Positions 31,701-41,351 of a stretch of DNA of 64,000 bases are shown piece by piece. Below the pieces are notes generated by a model. The model had not been told where the DNA came from. It did not search any database and worked only from the letters and a program-made list of their open reading frames with translations. Position 1 is the stretch's first letter. Each line of letters opens with the position of its first letter. The position numbers were made by a program, and so were the translations under genes. The stretch is from Lineus longissimus. Taxonomy: Eukaryota > Nemertea > Pilidiophora > Heteronemertea > Lineidae. The stretch spans positions 3,069,501 to 3,133,500 of the forward strand of contig NC_088325.1 of assembly GCF_910592395.1 (NCBI RefSeq). Direction: 5' to 3'.

Positions 31701-32375
31701 TGATATATTGTGATTCAGATGATAAGCCTGGTTTCTAGGCTGTTTGATATATTGTGATTTGGATGATAAGCCTGGTTTCTAGGCTGTTTGATATAGTTTG
31801 ATTATGATGATATAAGCCTGGTGCTTGGCTGTTTGATGTATTGTAATAAGGATGATATAGTGTGGAGTCATTGATCTGTGTTAGATATGTTGATTGAATT
31901 GTAATCCCACTTCTATTATATTTGCAGTTCCTCCATTGAGTTATTAAAGACACCTGTACCTGACTGAACGTGTCGAGTCTGTTTTATCGTGCGAACCTTT
32001 ACAGTTAGAGTGTAAGTAAATGGGAGCTGCACTGCTTTTCATTCTTGTTACCACTGCACAGTGAGTCTTTAACCTGGGACTCAGAAATTTCTGGACGGAA
32101 TGCCTAATGGTATGAATTACTACCACAATTTGTATCAGGTTTGACTTTGAGACGGATTATTGCTATACATGATCGAGTCTTTGCATGTGATAAAACCTTA
32201 CCTCTAGTTGATACATAAGCCATCCTCTAGTAATCGTTACATCTTTCCTCTCCAAACATGTTGTCTTCTCACTGTGCAGTCGGCAATTATGGCCGCCAGT
32301 ATGCTCTCGGGTATTGATAGTTTTGCAACTTAGCACCAAAAAGCAAACAAATGCGCAATGACACCTCGACCGCAT
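22788..32375 (-). CDS. Tandem secreted-protein family, copy 5 (open frame, intron split by a retrotransposon)
   Basis: Exon 1 is 32202-32375 and exon 2 is 22788-23822, with the same lengths as in copy 2 (174 and 1035 bp). The donor GTAAGG and acceptor TTTCAG are intact. The 402-residue product has the signal peptide MRSRCHCAFVCFLVLSC, the cysteine pair CRLHSEKTTC, RLFMFDDNSN, NILVYQPEQRNVYALVHN, HPCSTKYC and SVTFIRDICSPLAPLK. An 8162-bp gypsy element lies in the intron in antisense orientation, starting about 14 bases on the intronic side of the acceptor. The gene can still be expressed only if about 8.4 kb is spliced out and transcription passes through two opposing LTRs. Confidence 0.6.
23842..23995 (+). 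repeat. Extra 3' internal fragment at the left end of element 1
   Basis: Directly after the GTTAG duplication come TGTA, the first bases of the LTR, and then CTATCGGTTCAATG, which matches 31162 onwards. The match covers the last codons of RNase H and the purine tract (GAGATGGGGGA) and is almost identical to 31162-31311. The left LTR follows. This suggests integration of a tandem or rearranged DNA form from which most of the first LTR and body was deleted. Confidence 0.85.
23996..24618 (+). repeat. Left LTR of element 1
   Basis: It starts TGTAACG and ends TTTACA. It contains three full copies of a 44-bp repeat (GTTTGATATATTGTGATT plus AAGCCTGGTTTCTAGGCT) and two degenerate ones. The 623-bp length differs from the right LTR by repeat number and an 18-bp stretch present only here. 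Confidence 0.88.
24619..24633 (+). other. Primer binding site of element 1
   Basis: TGGCAACCTCCCCAG directly follows the LTR. The TGG start pairs with the CCA end of a tRNA. I cannot assign the tRNA with confidence. Confidence 0.5.
24936..26483 (+). mobile_element. pogo-like DNA transposon, internally deleted copy
   Basis: 1548 bp, with the same terminal inverted repeats as the 2223-bp element and a TA duplication (24934-24935 and 26484-26485). It differs by one 675-bp internal deletion plus a few substitutions. It lies in the leader of the gypsy element, so it jumped after that element formed. It could be mobilised in trans by a full-length transposase. Confidence 0.9.
25218..26021 (+). CDS. 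Truncated pogo-like protein: DNA-binding region fused to acidic tail
   Basis: The 267-residue frame is identical in layout to the 492-residue transposase except that 225 codons are removed in frame. The junction reads NFMKRKITLQD, joining the segment after the CENP-B-like domain to the region after QPLDL. It keeps the poly-Asp tract, both DNA-binding segments (LSPTTLRRW, FQNWWGQLP) and the acidic C-terminus. It has lost all three catalytic motifs. It cannot be an active transposase. By analogy with the KP protein of Drosophila P elements it could bind transposon ends and repress, which is inference. Confidence 0.75.
   Translation: MRNTTLLLLLMLSLFVMCQSMMDAGNDDDDDDDDADQQNGAAAVGLPRRCNSYTVEARLRHALDCQTAIEHGRILNVNEYARRYRLSPTTLRRWIQNIDEMTDQVEENAERRRVRTDHDGCWPEVENIVHQHFQERRNIALPVSRSDIVNDATIEFQNWWGQLPHNELEDIAARRPERSQFSASVGWVTNFMKRKITLQDVLGIISRAWNDVAPESAAKSFQVAGLTPQPDGHYRDDVADDLLLGENELSDSDNDDDNLNFDDNLEL
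26791..29490 (+). CDS. Gag-protease-integrase polyprotein of element 1
   Basis: An 899-residue frame. A charged Glu/Arg-rich coiled coil (about 30-85) is followed by a capsid region whose second half (about 185-275) resembles the SCAN domain (FQKRFRS, EQFLRV, PELKLFLRERVP). Then come a CCHC zinc knuckle (CNYCGKIGHIARFC, about 330), a protease with DTG (LRDTGCSG, about 433), the integrase HHCC finger (HDSLMAGH and CRSCDLC, about 624-660) and the catalytic core. In the core the first Asp is Val (VALVLIGPL, about 695), while the second Asp (ILTDLGSQF) and Glu (NGLVEKFN) remain. The frame shifts near 29350, so the last 45 residues are off-frame and the integrase C-terminus lies in the next frame. 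Confidence 0.85.
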   Translation: MERLKELTQLGKEMGLTAKDLKAFVTEQQNAEREERVSEREKEREEREAERREKEREQKDREREEDRKERELEHQRRLELLQEQQKLAVSTAKTTTSTTKVTPKTPRLPTFDETKDDMDAYLHRFERYAEAQSWDKDQWGVNLGALLMGKALEVYSRLSSTEAMDFQKLKEALLVRFDLTVDGFQKRFRSAKPDAGETFGQFTTRLRNYLDRWQELAKASATFEGIVDLFMREQFLRVCAPELKLFLRERVPNSVKGMAILADQYREARGGNILNILYRPRATVGPDPRQPEQVKQVSVRNTPTANSAGNRSDSSFGQKQGSFYKDTRKCNYCGKIGHIARFCHTRLAAASMRAEGQPTEMDSSGGEASDHEVSYCMGVTPTTGSVLNSVTGGNPTLISTNCSSSITHTGGGLNSMPVHSGKIDGHPAVLRVLRDTGCSGVVIRKDLVDPARYLGTTQRCTLIDGSTLTVPMAAVAVDTPFYKGKVEAMCMEKPLYDIIIGNIEGAREPGDPDLDWTVAAVLTRAQKKREKMDLKPLRVPKIVGDLEDKEIFRIEQATDPSLTKFHQYAKDGTQKRNKYGAVTSYRYKKSLLYRKFVSPRVDNGKEYLQLLLPVKFRVKVMYLAHDSLMAGHLGRRKTYHRVLDEFYWPGIQSEVTRYCRSCDLCQRFIPKGRVLKVPLGKMPLMGSPFERVALVLIGPLFPPTDRGNRYILTFMDYATRYPEAIALPKIETERVAEALVDIYSRLGVAEEILTDLGSQFIADLMKEVSRLLSFQRTTTTPYHPQCNGLVEKFNGTLKQMLKKMCAERPKDWDRYINPLLFAYRDVPQDSTGFSPFELLYGRSVRGPLSILKQLWSRGLGPGGENYIPVRVRSEEPSGGDIEVGTRQSEGGSQETEAVF
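29346..31231 (+). CDS. Integrase C-terminus, reverse transcriptase and RNase H of element 1
   Basis: The frame is open from about 29171 but matches family sequence only from about 29346 (EDLDQEVKTTYQYV). It contains the integrase C-terminal region (DEALVLLPINANKLLMQW), a linker, the reverse transcriptase (FCIDFRRIN, YWQVPL, NFMDDVML with the catalytic Asp pair near 30432), the connection segment (FLGLSGFYRKFIPHYS), and RNase H (LRTDASDKGLGAVL, ELECLAVVWG, TDHQPLTF). It ends YLSRT just before the purine tract. Only one net frameshift separates it from the upstream frame. Confidence 0.88.
31312..32003 (+). repeat. Right LTR of element 1
   Basis: 692 bp from TGTAACG to TTTACA, with five full copies of the 44-bp repeat against three in the left LTR, and lacking an 18-bp stretch near 31465. 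The flanking duplication GTTAG follows at 32004-32008. Confidence 0.88.
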
Positions 32376-32936
32376 GTTGTTATCAACAAAACTCGGCTGA
32401 ATTTTTTCTCGATCATGTGTAACCTTCTTGTAAAACCTGCTCTCGGTTGGGACCATTGTCAGTTATTGCCGAAAATATACGATACCACTATATCAAACAC
32501 AAGGCATGATCATGACCACTAGGCAGTATTAATAAACGTTCATTAATTCATCCAACATCTTGACCTATTTCAATCAAAGATCTGATTGGCTTTTTCAAAG
32601 AACAACATTTCAACATGTGAGAGCATCAGAACTATTTCTGTGAAGCCGAAATAGTGCGGATATTTTACAAATAATGCAATTTTATAACAAGCATTATTGC
32701 CGGCTATAAATGTACAAGAATTACAATAAAACACACCGTGGCAACACCTTGTATACTTTCATTAGAATTTGTTAATTCGGGTTTTCCGTGAAGCAGGAAA
32801 CCGCTTTACAACAAGTGGTCTATTTCAGCCAATCGACTGCACGGAGTCGAAAGTACACCCTGCTTTATGAAATTTGGTACTATATACTATATGTACTTCC
32901 TGTAATCACCTTTGTGTCGTCGACGTTACCGCAATA
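32376..32936. repeat. Tandem-unit segment upstream of copy 5 (short type)
   Basis: It matches 19983-20545 closely, including the CCAAT box and promoter. It ends at ACCGCAATA, where the LINE tail begins. The tRNA-like motif that follows in intact units is missing. Confidence 0.75.
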
Positions 32937-33105
32937 TATATATATATGTTTATTTTTCGTACTAGGTACAATCAGAAGTGCATGGTGTTGAAATATATAC
33001 AGTGCTGTAACAAGTTTGACAAAATATCGATACAAAATGAGGACATATAATTTAGTTGTACATGAGGCACTCCAGCGGTAGAATCCCATCAACCGAGGAA
33101 GTCAC

Positions 33106-36100
33106 CTAGGATGTACATAAATAGTCTAATATCTCATTGATCTCCTCGGTTGCTAAGAATCCATCACCCGAGTCCCTCATGTGAAGCAACTCTTGAATCT
33201 GAGTACACAGAAATGACGATGGGATTTTCCATGACTTTGTAAGACACCGTCTCCTTATCAGATCCATTCTTGGTACACGGTGCCTTGCACTAATTACAGT
33301 CAAGGACTTGCCAACAGACGATGTGCTGCCCGCCAGTACCATCTGTGTGCACATGTTGAGGAGTGAATTTGAAGATTGAGTAGAATTAGATATAAAGTTA
33401 ATGAGGCGCTTTTCAAGGGTTATCATGATGTCATAATCATCAATGATAGCGGGAATAAGGTTATTGTGGGTTATGGGTGAAATACCGAGAACCCTACGCG
33501 CACACTTCCTCCACGCAGTGTAAACACGCTGTATTTGGGGGTGAGCCAAATCCAGCACAGGGCTGCCGTAGAGGGACATACAGAAACTCTTGAATAGACC
33601 ATATCTCACCACTGCAGAGGCATATTGAAACTGCGCTATAGATTTGTACGCTTGTACATATCCGATATTGTTGTTTCGATTCTCTCTCCCTCCATATTTG
33701 GCCCTATAGGAATTCCGAGATGTATATCATGTAAACTAGGGATCATGTCGATACCATTAAACCGGACCACAATGCCTTCAGTATTCCTTAAGCCAAACAC
33801 CAGCAGTTTAGATTTTCCAGCATTGAACTTGATCTTGTACTCTTTAGAATAGTCATCACACAGTTTAAGCATTTGTCGCAGAGCCCAGAGCGACGGGGCA
33901 AGAATGATGACGTCATCGGCATACGCAAAAGCTCCAGCAAAAATATGGCCTACATAGCACCCTACTTTTGAAGTCTTCAGCTTATCTAGTAGTTCCCCAA
34001 TGTATAAATTGAAAAGGATCGGAGATAACACGCCTCCCTGTTTAACTCCATTAGAAACAGAAAATGAGGGGGAGGTATAATCATCCCATCTAATATTCAC
34101 TCTTTGAATGGTATACAAATTCGCTAGAAAGCGTGAAATAAGGGGGCACAACCCCTTGCGTTGCAATATCCTGAATAACTTGATAAAGTTGATAAAATCG
34201 AATGCCTTGGATGCGTCCAGCATTACAGAATACACTGGGGTATCATTATTGATGTAATATCTTATCACCTCTTCCGTAACAAAACTACAAGAAACTGTAG
34301 AAATACCCTTTTTGAATCCAAACTGACTGTCACTTGAAGTCAGAATATCACTATATCTATCAAGAATGATATAATCAAGTACGATACCAATAATACTACT
34401 GATGGCAATACCCCGGTAATTATCAGACTGATTTAGCGATTTCCTTACATTTTTAGGGATCGGGATAACGGTAGACATAGAAAAGTCGCTGGGGCAAGAC
34501 CAATGGTATACCATGGAGGTCAGTAAGAACGACATATGAACGTGCAGCATACGAGTGGCGTTAATGTAGTGATCAGATGAAACATTCCTAATGCTATCAC
34601 TCTTTCCCTTGTTTAAGCGCCTGATACCGGCCAAAATGTCGTGAACATCGAAATGGTGAGGTTTCACACATTCACCTCTGCCACATCTACGGTAGATATC
34701 CTTTCTTATATCACCTTGCAACACTGCAAGGTCTTCATCACGATATGACACAGAGTTATAGAGGGTACGGAATTTCTCAACAAACAGCTCCCCGATCTCA
34801 GCTTTACCTGATCTACCGTCCATAGTCATTGATACCGGCCTAGCTTTTCCCCGCACTCGCTTAACCTCACTTCAGAAATCATTCGTCTTGTTCCTAAGAG
34901 CATTGGCGAGTTTATCTGCTGACACCCGTTCCCTGTCCTTCTTCACATGTTTCACCGCAAGATGGTATTCAGCACGTGTGCGTCGCCTTATCTCTGCAAT
35001 AACACCCATTCTCGGTCGACCGTTATCCTTCCAGATTTTGTGCCATAATAGTGCCCTTTCCTTGGGTGCACGAACCTGGTCATTCCAGCCCGCTATCCCA
35101 TCAGGTTTGTTAACCTGATTTGGTCTACACTTTGGGATGCTATCCTCACTTGCCAGTAAACAGGCATTGACAATGTCATTGTGATACCTTTCAATTTCAT
35201 TACCATGCAGTGGGCATGTGAAGTGGCGACATAATAAGGCATCGGTTGGAATTTGAATATTACCAAGGCACAAATCTAACTCATTTTTGTAACGGTCCAA
35301 GTTCTCAGGAGTTGCCTTTTCCCAACATGGTTTACCGTGCGTGATATGCATCGCCCTGTCAATTTTCTGAACAGGCACTTCCATTGTAATGTGGAGGCTG
35401 GAATGATCAGATACATTTGTCCCACTGTGTACCACATGATAGCTTTTTATTAAATCAAAAATATTGTGAGAAACTAAGAAGTGGTCTAACTTCGACCTTA
35501 CACCAGAGATTTTACTCTCAAAGGTGAAATCTACCTCAGCCTTTATGTGGTTTATACCGCACCGCAAGGTTTCCTCAGTCATGAACCGTTGCAGTGCTAC
35601 AGTGTGACCAGACCGTGGCCTATCAAAATCTGTATTCCAGTCCCCACCAATGGATAAGTAATTGGCATCAGTACTATCGCACAGCCTGGAAATCTCTCTG
35701 AGCACCTCAACGTACTCCAAGACATTCTCTGGACAATCAGTAGGCATATATACGTTAACAAATAGAAAGCACATATTGTTCTCATTAAACCGTACTTGAA
35801 TGGCACAAAGTCGACTTGACTTGCACTCAATTGGTGTAACTGACGCTGCAATGTTCGGGGACCAGAGAAACGCACACCCCCCATACGGCCGACCTTGTAG
35901 TAAAGTAGTTCCATCCATTGCGGAAGAACCATACACATTGGCATCATAACCAAGCTGACTGAGGTCGCGTTTTAATTGCGGGAGTTGATCCTGGTAGAGC
36001 CAGTGCTCTTGAATGTAAACAAAGTCAGAAATCTTAAGAATGTCACAGATATACTCTTTCCGGCCCGCGCCGAGACCGTTACAATTATAGGTTGCAACAC

Positions 36101-36152
36101 TGAGAATAGTCATTGTTAACGCAAATAGTTCTGGGCGTACAGATAAGTTCAT
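33106..36152 (-). pseudogene. LINE ORF2 with nonsense mutation and 4-bp deletion
   Basis: It encodes the same endonuclease and reverse transcriptase as copy 1 and retains the catalytic GGDWN in the endonuclease. Two lesions kill it: a Trp codon changed to TGA at 34872-34874, between endonuclease and polymerase, and a 4-bp deletion near 33640 that shifts the frame after the MYKRTNL segment. Apart from these, AYADD and the C-terminal domain are readable. The lesions differ from the one in copy 1, so each arose independently. Confidence 0.88.
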
Positions 36153-37540
36153 AAACTGGACTGAGGTTGTGGAACCTCCGCTTTGTTAGGGGGGATATAT
36201 TTCCGAACGCGAACACCTTTAGGCCAGAGTTCGTTGTCAAATAAATCTTTGAAGTTGGAGACGGGAACAGTTAGTCGAAATGATTTGTAACTCGCATCTG
36301 GATGCGACACTTGCTGTAGGTTTCGGACACTGAAACCCCTGTCAGTAATGAAAGTTTTCAGGTCATTTGTTTGAGTATCTCCATCTACTCGGTATATGAA
36401 AATGTCCCGACTTGGTTCAGGGGCACCTTTGAAGACAGTTCCATCACTAACCTTTGCTTTCCCTTGTACGATCCTCCTGCGCCGATTCTCCGTTTTTCTC
36501 TCCTTGCGTTGCTGATGTGAGGAGTATCTAAAGCTGTCATCGGATTGCCTACTACCATCACTCATCCGATCCAGCGAGATGTTGCTGCCATGCTCTTTTG
36601 TTAACCTCGAAACTGCGGCAGGCCTCAATGGCCCACGATGCACACCACCCCGACCCCCTCTCCTGCCACGCGTGCTCGGGTTTGGAGCTGCTGCCAGTTG
36701 CTTGGCAACATCGGAGAATGACGAAGGCACTGCACTGGCGGGTTTGGAAATTCTGACTGCCGGTACATTGTCAGATTTCGTCCCAGGGTCCGGCCACACC
36801 GATTCAAAGTCATCAATTCGCAAAGCATCCCATCCACTGGCACTGACTTTTCCCTCACCCGGACTCCTAGTATCAGCCACTGATCTTTTCAGCTCTGCAT
36901 TTTCTCGGATCAATGTATCGATACACTCCTGAAGTTTGTCGGTTTTGCACTCGACATCACTCAGTCTCTGGGCGATTGATATAACATTCAGATCTTCTGG
37001 CCTTATTCTCGGAATATCACCTAACCTAGTGGCGGAAACAACGATTTCAGGGGTAGCACTCTTCTGATCCAGTTTGCCAAGCGCGGTGAAGATGTCGGTC
37101 ACATTGGCTTCATCCGCAGTTCGCGTGGCTGATGTCTGCCTTGTGGTCTTCTTTCCTATAATACTGATGTCACTGTTGTCCCACAGTTCGGATTTTGCAT
37201 CTGCGATATCCGTTCCACTAAAAGAGTTATTGACTACTCTTCTGATGTTCTCCAATGTCCCTGAATGCATGGCATAAGAAATGTACGCCAGAACATGGTT
37301 ATTAATAACCACGCCCGCGTTAGCAACCGATGCGCCATCTACGGCAGTTTCGACTTCATTTCCGTTTAACTTATTCTCTTCTAACTGTCCCTTTAGCATT
37401 TTATGTTCCGGACTTTCCCCTAGATCGTCAGGGGAGAGCTGGGCTTTCTTTCTTTTTTCACTTGCGGCATTATTCGGCGTATTATAATCGCTTGAGTTCT
37501 CCTTACTTGTGCACACGTCGTTCGTAGATCCCTCACTCAT
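36149..37540 (-). CDS. LINE ORF1, RNA-binding protein
   Basis: An intact 463-residue protein. It has an acidic, Ser-rich N-terminus, a leucine-patterned segment likely to form a coiled coil (about 185-220, DVECKTDKLQECI), a Gly/Arg-rich stretch (RGRRGGRGGVHRG), a basic segment (KTENRRRRIVQ) and a C-terminal RRM-like region (IFIYRVDGD, VRVRKYIPP). ORF1 proteins of this type bind the element RNA and help assemble the ribonucleoprotein. The stop overlaps the ORF2 start as ATGA, which fits termination-reinitiation. The initiator Met at 37540 is the first in the frame. Confidence 0.8.
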   Translation of the reverse strand: MSEGSTNDVCTSKENSSDYNTPNNAASEKRKKAQLSPDDLGESPEHKMLKGQLEENKLNGNEVETAVDGASVANAGVVINNHVLAYISYAMHSGTLENIRRVVNNSFSGTDIADAKSELWDNSDISIIGKKTTRQTSATRTADEANVTDIFTALGKLDQKSATPEIVVSATRLGDIPRIRPEDLNVISIAQRLSDVECKTDKLQECIDTLIRENAELKRSVADTRSPGEGKVSASGWDALRIDDFESVWPDPGTKSDNVPAVRISKPASAVPSSFSDVAKQLAAAPNPSTRGRRGGRGGVHRGPLRPAAVSRLTKEHGSNISLDRMSDGSRQSDDSFRYSSHQQRKERKTENRRRRIVQGKAKVSDGTVFKGAPEPSRDIFIYRVDGDTQTNDLKTFITDRGFSVRNLQQVSHPDASYKSFRLTVPVSNFKDLFDNELWPKGVRVRKYIPPNKAEVPQPQSSL

Positions 37541-37740
37541 GTTAAATCATGCGTGACGAGTGTTCGATCAAAAAGGTCACTTGTGTACAATTATCCATGT
37601 ACATGAACTCCTGCACGCGTGCGACACACTTACACATACAAATGTACGTGCAAGTAAATGTCAATCTCACCACAGATTCTCTCACAATGATATAAAGGCT
37701 CCTAATGAATAAAACCCCCTTAGATCGTCTCTGCACAACG

Positions 37741-38139
37741 TTCGGTTACTTATAGGCAGATCCTCCAGTATTTCAAGAATCAAAGTTAAGAACTGAAGTA
37801 TATATTTGTCATTCTTTGTAGAGCGAAATTCGGGTAAACCGCCATCTTGAATATGTACATGTACTGGAATCGGTTATAGGAAGACAACCTTGTAAATGTT
37901 GTCAATTCAATAACGCCTGGCTAGTAATCCCTGCAGTCAGGGTGATGATTATTGAAGTTACGTAAGCCCATGTAAATGGTTGACCAATCCAGAGTCTTTC
38001 AAATGAATTTATTTTATCTAATCGATTATGGAATCGTTTTCTTGTGGGGGAAATCCAATAAAGGGCACTTTCGTGTCAAATGTCATAATTGTTGTCTGCC
38101 ATCTCGCTTTGACCACGTTCTTCTGGTAAGAGGCACGCA
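37741..38139. other. Intergenic stretch, nothing recognised
   Basis: It lies between the 5' side of the LINE and the degenerate transposase gene. It is not tandem-unit sequence. No terminal inverted repeat matching the pogo-like elements was found here. Confidence 0.4.
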
Positions 38140-38196
38140 ATGCAATGGATTTTGTGGGTAGACCTAGCAGGCACCCTGATGATCTTAACGTATGGA

Positions 38197-40230
38197 ATGG
38201 AGCATGGAGATGATGTTGACAGCCCTGACCCTGATACCACTACTGATGATGATGATGATGATGTAGATGATGCTAACCAGGCTGCACCTGGTGCACGTAG
38301 GCACCAGAAAAGCTACAGTCTCAATCAGAAGATTGACCTTATCGAGACATACCAATTGGAGCATGCTATAGGATTACGTCATGCTGAAACTGCGATATCC
38401 TTTGCTAGACACCACCGCATAGCACCGCAGACATTTAGACGTTGGTTAAGCACACAGGATGACTTGTTTGCCCTCCGAGATAGATCAACTCAAGACCATA
38501 GAAGACGGAGGAGACAACGGCAACACGGCACTGATGCACAAGGTAGTGTTTCTACAAGCATTATATTCCTCGCTAAATGAATTTCCTTCCTTGTTGGCCT
38601 ATACCGACCGGAATAAGTCCGCTTCTGTGTCATGGACGGAAGAATAAGTCCCACTATACATCAAAGCGACTGACCCTGACCATTCCTTTAACAATATCAG
38701 TATTATTGTTCCTGGGACCTTTATTCCTAGGACTGTGGTTATCGGCAATCAGTATTTACAAAGATGTTAAACGTGTTAGCTTTTTTATTTCAGCATACTG
38801 GCCCGAAATGGAAAACAATTTGAACACCTGGTTCCTTGAGCGCCGAAGACTTGGTTTCCCTGTTTCCGGTGAGGATATCAAAGGGCAAGCTGGAAGAGAA
38901 TTTCGGCAATGGTGGGCAGAGCTTCCGAACGAAACGAAGGCCGATAAAGACAAGAACAGAGACCCCTGCGATATCTTTTCCATGCATCTGCACATTGGTT
39001 TAGCAACTTTATGGAAAGGTGAGTTTTATTCCGCTGTTGCATGGATCGGCCTTAATGGATTGTATGCGGTGAATTTTAACAATATGCAAATTCCATTTCA
39101 GGAAACAAATCAGCTATCGAAGGAAGACCAAATATTCAAGGGGGTTACCTGACAACGCCCAGGCTTTGGTTGCCGACTACCGGGGAGATTTTGCCGACCT
39201 CATCAGAGACGCTGATTTTGATGTCATCATGAACATGAATGAGACGTTCGTGTTGTTTGATATGGTGCCAAGATCAACAATGGAAGCGACTGGGTCTCAG
39301 AATGTTGACATTAGATCATCCCAAGGCAACCCGAAACTTGGATGCACGGTGACTCTAGTAGTTACGACAGACGGACGAAAAGGACGAGCCGAGGTCAACT
39401 TCAGAGGCTTGGCACCAGATGGTGACGTCATTCGGCAGCTTCAGGCGAATGCTCCAGACAATGTGCGAGTGAGTATTGGCATAGAATACAAGTCCGTGCT
39501 TGTAGTACAGGACATGTACCTGACGTCATCAGTGTTGTCATTGACGGTCATTCTAGTTAATAGTAGTATTTTTTAGGAAAATCAGAACTTCTATGACTAA
39601 AATTATTATAGGTTTGTCATGGATGGAACCAAAACATTGTGCGTGTCTGACTGTTCAGAAAAGTAATGTAAATGTTCATACTTGTTGTTTATTTTTCCAG
39701 GTAACTGGTAGTCCACAGGGTTGGGCCCGACACCAATCGCTAATCGAGTGGTTGCAGGCCCTGATTGTGCCATTTGTAGCAGGGGCCACGTTCCTGTTAC
39801 TTTTAGACAGGTATCCGGCGCATCGAAATCAACATTTCGTGATGCAATCACCGCAGAGAATGGGACAGACAGTTTCATTCCAGGACGATGTACTTCGCTG
39901 CTGCAGCCCTTGGACTTAACCGTAAACAGGAGCTTCAAGTGTCACCTGAGGACCATTTGGAAAGTGTGGAAAATCGGCCACACCGATGATCAAGGACATT
40001 GTGAGCGGATCACCAGGCGGGATGTGGTCAGGATGATCAGCCTCGGCTCGGAAAGGGTCACACAACAGACGATTATGAACGGTTGGAGAGCCAGTGGCCT
40101 AGTTCCTGAGGACGATGACGAAGTCGGGGAGGGGGTAGAGATGGTAAATGATGAGCTTGAGCAGTTTGTTGAGGGGATTGAGTTTTCGGAAGAAGAAGAG
40201 GATGATGATGTTTTTGATGATGACGTGTAA
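38197..40230 (+). pseudogene. Intron-containing pogo-like transposase relative, decayed
   Basis: Four exons are inferred by alignment to the intronless transposase at 2810-4288: 38197-38542, 38794-39018, 39102-39468 and 39701-40230. Introns of 251, 83 and 232 bp have GT-AG ends and join the homologous frame correctly in phases 1, 2 and 0. Exon 1 has a poly-Asp tract and helix-turn-helix (APQTFRRWL), exon 2 the CENP-B-like FRQWWAELP, exon 3 NMNETFVLFD, exon 4 LLLLDRYPAH and LLQPLDLTV and an acidic C-terminus. As in the intronless copy, the first catalytic Asp is Asn. Two frameshifts are needed, near 38950 and near 39838. It may be a dead host gene or an old transposon. Confidence 0.7.
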
Positions 40231-41177
40231 ATCCTGTTTGGATAATAAAATTGATTGGTAAATTGATAAGTAAATCTGTTCTTTAATTTATTTTTTGACA
40301 GCAAGACTTCTTTATTGGGACATTCTGCAGACCCATGAAGCTGGCTTTATTATAGACCCTAGATTAGAAATTTCTGGTCAACGAACACTATAGGCATAAA
40401 ATGAGGACGCTAGTTGTATTGTATTCATTCATTCAGTATAGGACTACCCCATGTCAATGTTCATGTCTTTTATCCACTTACGTGGAAGGCATTGGCATTG
40501 CCCACGAAAAGGCTGTGGCTGTTCTTTCTAATGTTCGCCTGCCACCAGTAAAATCGGCCTATTCATTTGGACTTAGTCATTTTTCGATTCAGCCGCGCTC
40601 GGTTAAGTGGGAGAAGACAGTATATATAGTGCATTTATTCACTCCATACAGTCCAGCAAGGTATTCCAGGCTTCTCTACAAGCAGTAGTTCTAGTCCTCC
40701 CTTGAAGGTTGTCTTAGCTCTTGTGCACTGGCTATATCTTCTAAATACCCTACATACAAATTCTATTATACAAGTGTCTAACTAACATAACTCACCCACT
40801 CTAAGCCCATTCAGGATAGGCCATTGTAACCATTGTAAGTTCCATTCCTGATCGTGGTTTGGTCAGTTTCAGACCAGGGCAAGCACGACTGGCCAATTCT
40901 TAAAGGGAACATGTGACTCGCTCTACCAAAACTAGGCGCTTGTCGCATCTGAACTTGACAGGTTGATACGGACTTGTTGTTCATTTCCCTATTGTAGACC
41001 TTTTGTGAATCTATTACAAACTGATTTGGTCACACGCAGAGTGATTTATTGTGTTGAGCTACGTAATACATGATCGAGCCGTGGCAAAATGTGTCAATTT
41101 CAGTGTCTTTGGTTCCTATACACTATATGAATGCCCTTTCGACATACGAAACTTTCTTTCCATGCATTAACTCTGTG
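40231..41177. other. Intergenic stretch, nothing recognised
   Basis: No convincing coding frame, RNA gene or repeat of the array. A poly(A)-like AATAAA occurs near 40244, just after the transposase relative. A TATATATA stretch lies near 40620. Confidence 0.4.
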
Positions 41178-41347
41178 CCGGTGTGCAAGGGATAGTAGTC
41201 CTAGGGCTGATAGTCCGTGTAACAATAGCCCGCATTGCTAAATGTTTTGGTTAGGGTTAGCGGTACAATGGATCATGCTGCTTAATTGGTCAAATACAAT
41301 GCTACCGGACTATGACTCCAGGGGGACTATATCCGCTGTCACACCGG
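41178..41347. mobile_element. Small inverted-repeat element (MITE-like)
   Basis: About 170 bp bounded by CCGGTGTG and CACACCGG. The imperfect inverted similarity extends about 40 bases inward on both sides (GATAGTAGTCC and GATAGTCCG against GGACTATGACTCC and GGACTATATCC). There is no coding capacity. No clear target duplication is visible. It lies next to Harbinger remnants and could be a related non-autonomous element. Confidence 0.5.
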
Positions 41348-41351
41348 GAAC

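Larger units (their letters stand above)
23842..32003 (+). mobile_element. Gmr1-like Ty3/gypsy retrotransposon, element 1
   Basis: The insertion is flanked by a 5-bp duplication GTTAG (23837-23841 and 32004-32008). The unoccupied site is seen in gene copy 4 near 19610. Order: a 154-bp end piece, LTR (23996-24618), primer binding site, leader with a pogo-like insertion, gag, protease, integrase, reverse transcriptase, RNase H, purine tract, LTR (31312-32003). Integrase upstream of reverse transcriptase is diagnostic of the Gmr1 lineage. The LTRs are nearly identical apart from repeat number and one short deletion, so the insertion is young, yet integrase has a catalytic substitution and pol has one frameshift. 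There is no env-like frame. Confidence 0.9.
32937..37740 (-). mobile_element. CR1/L2-type LINE, nearly full-length copy 2
   Basis: A minus-strand element with complete ORF1 and an inactivated ORF2. The 3' end is a TATATATA tail joined to unit sequence at CGCAATA. The 5' end is not precisely defined; element-like 5' leader continues to about 37740. It is nearly identical to copy 1 at 4751-8378. Confidence 0.85.

Noticed and set aside
31566-31790. Regular 44-bp repeats resembling a CRISPR array
   Set aside because: The repeats are directly adjacent with no spacers, lie inside a retrotransposon LTR and occur in both LTRs. The window is clearly animal DNA.
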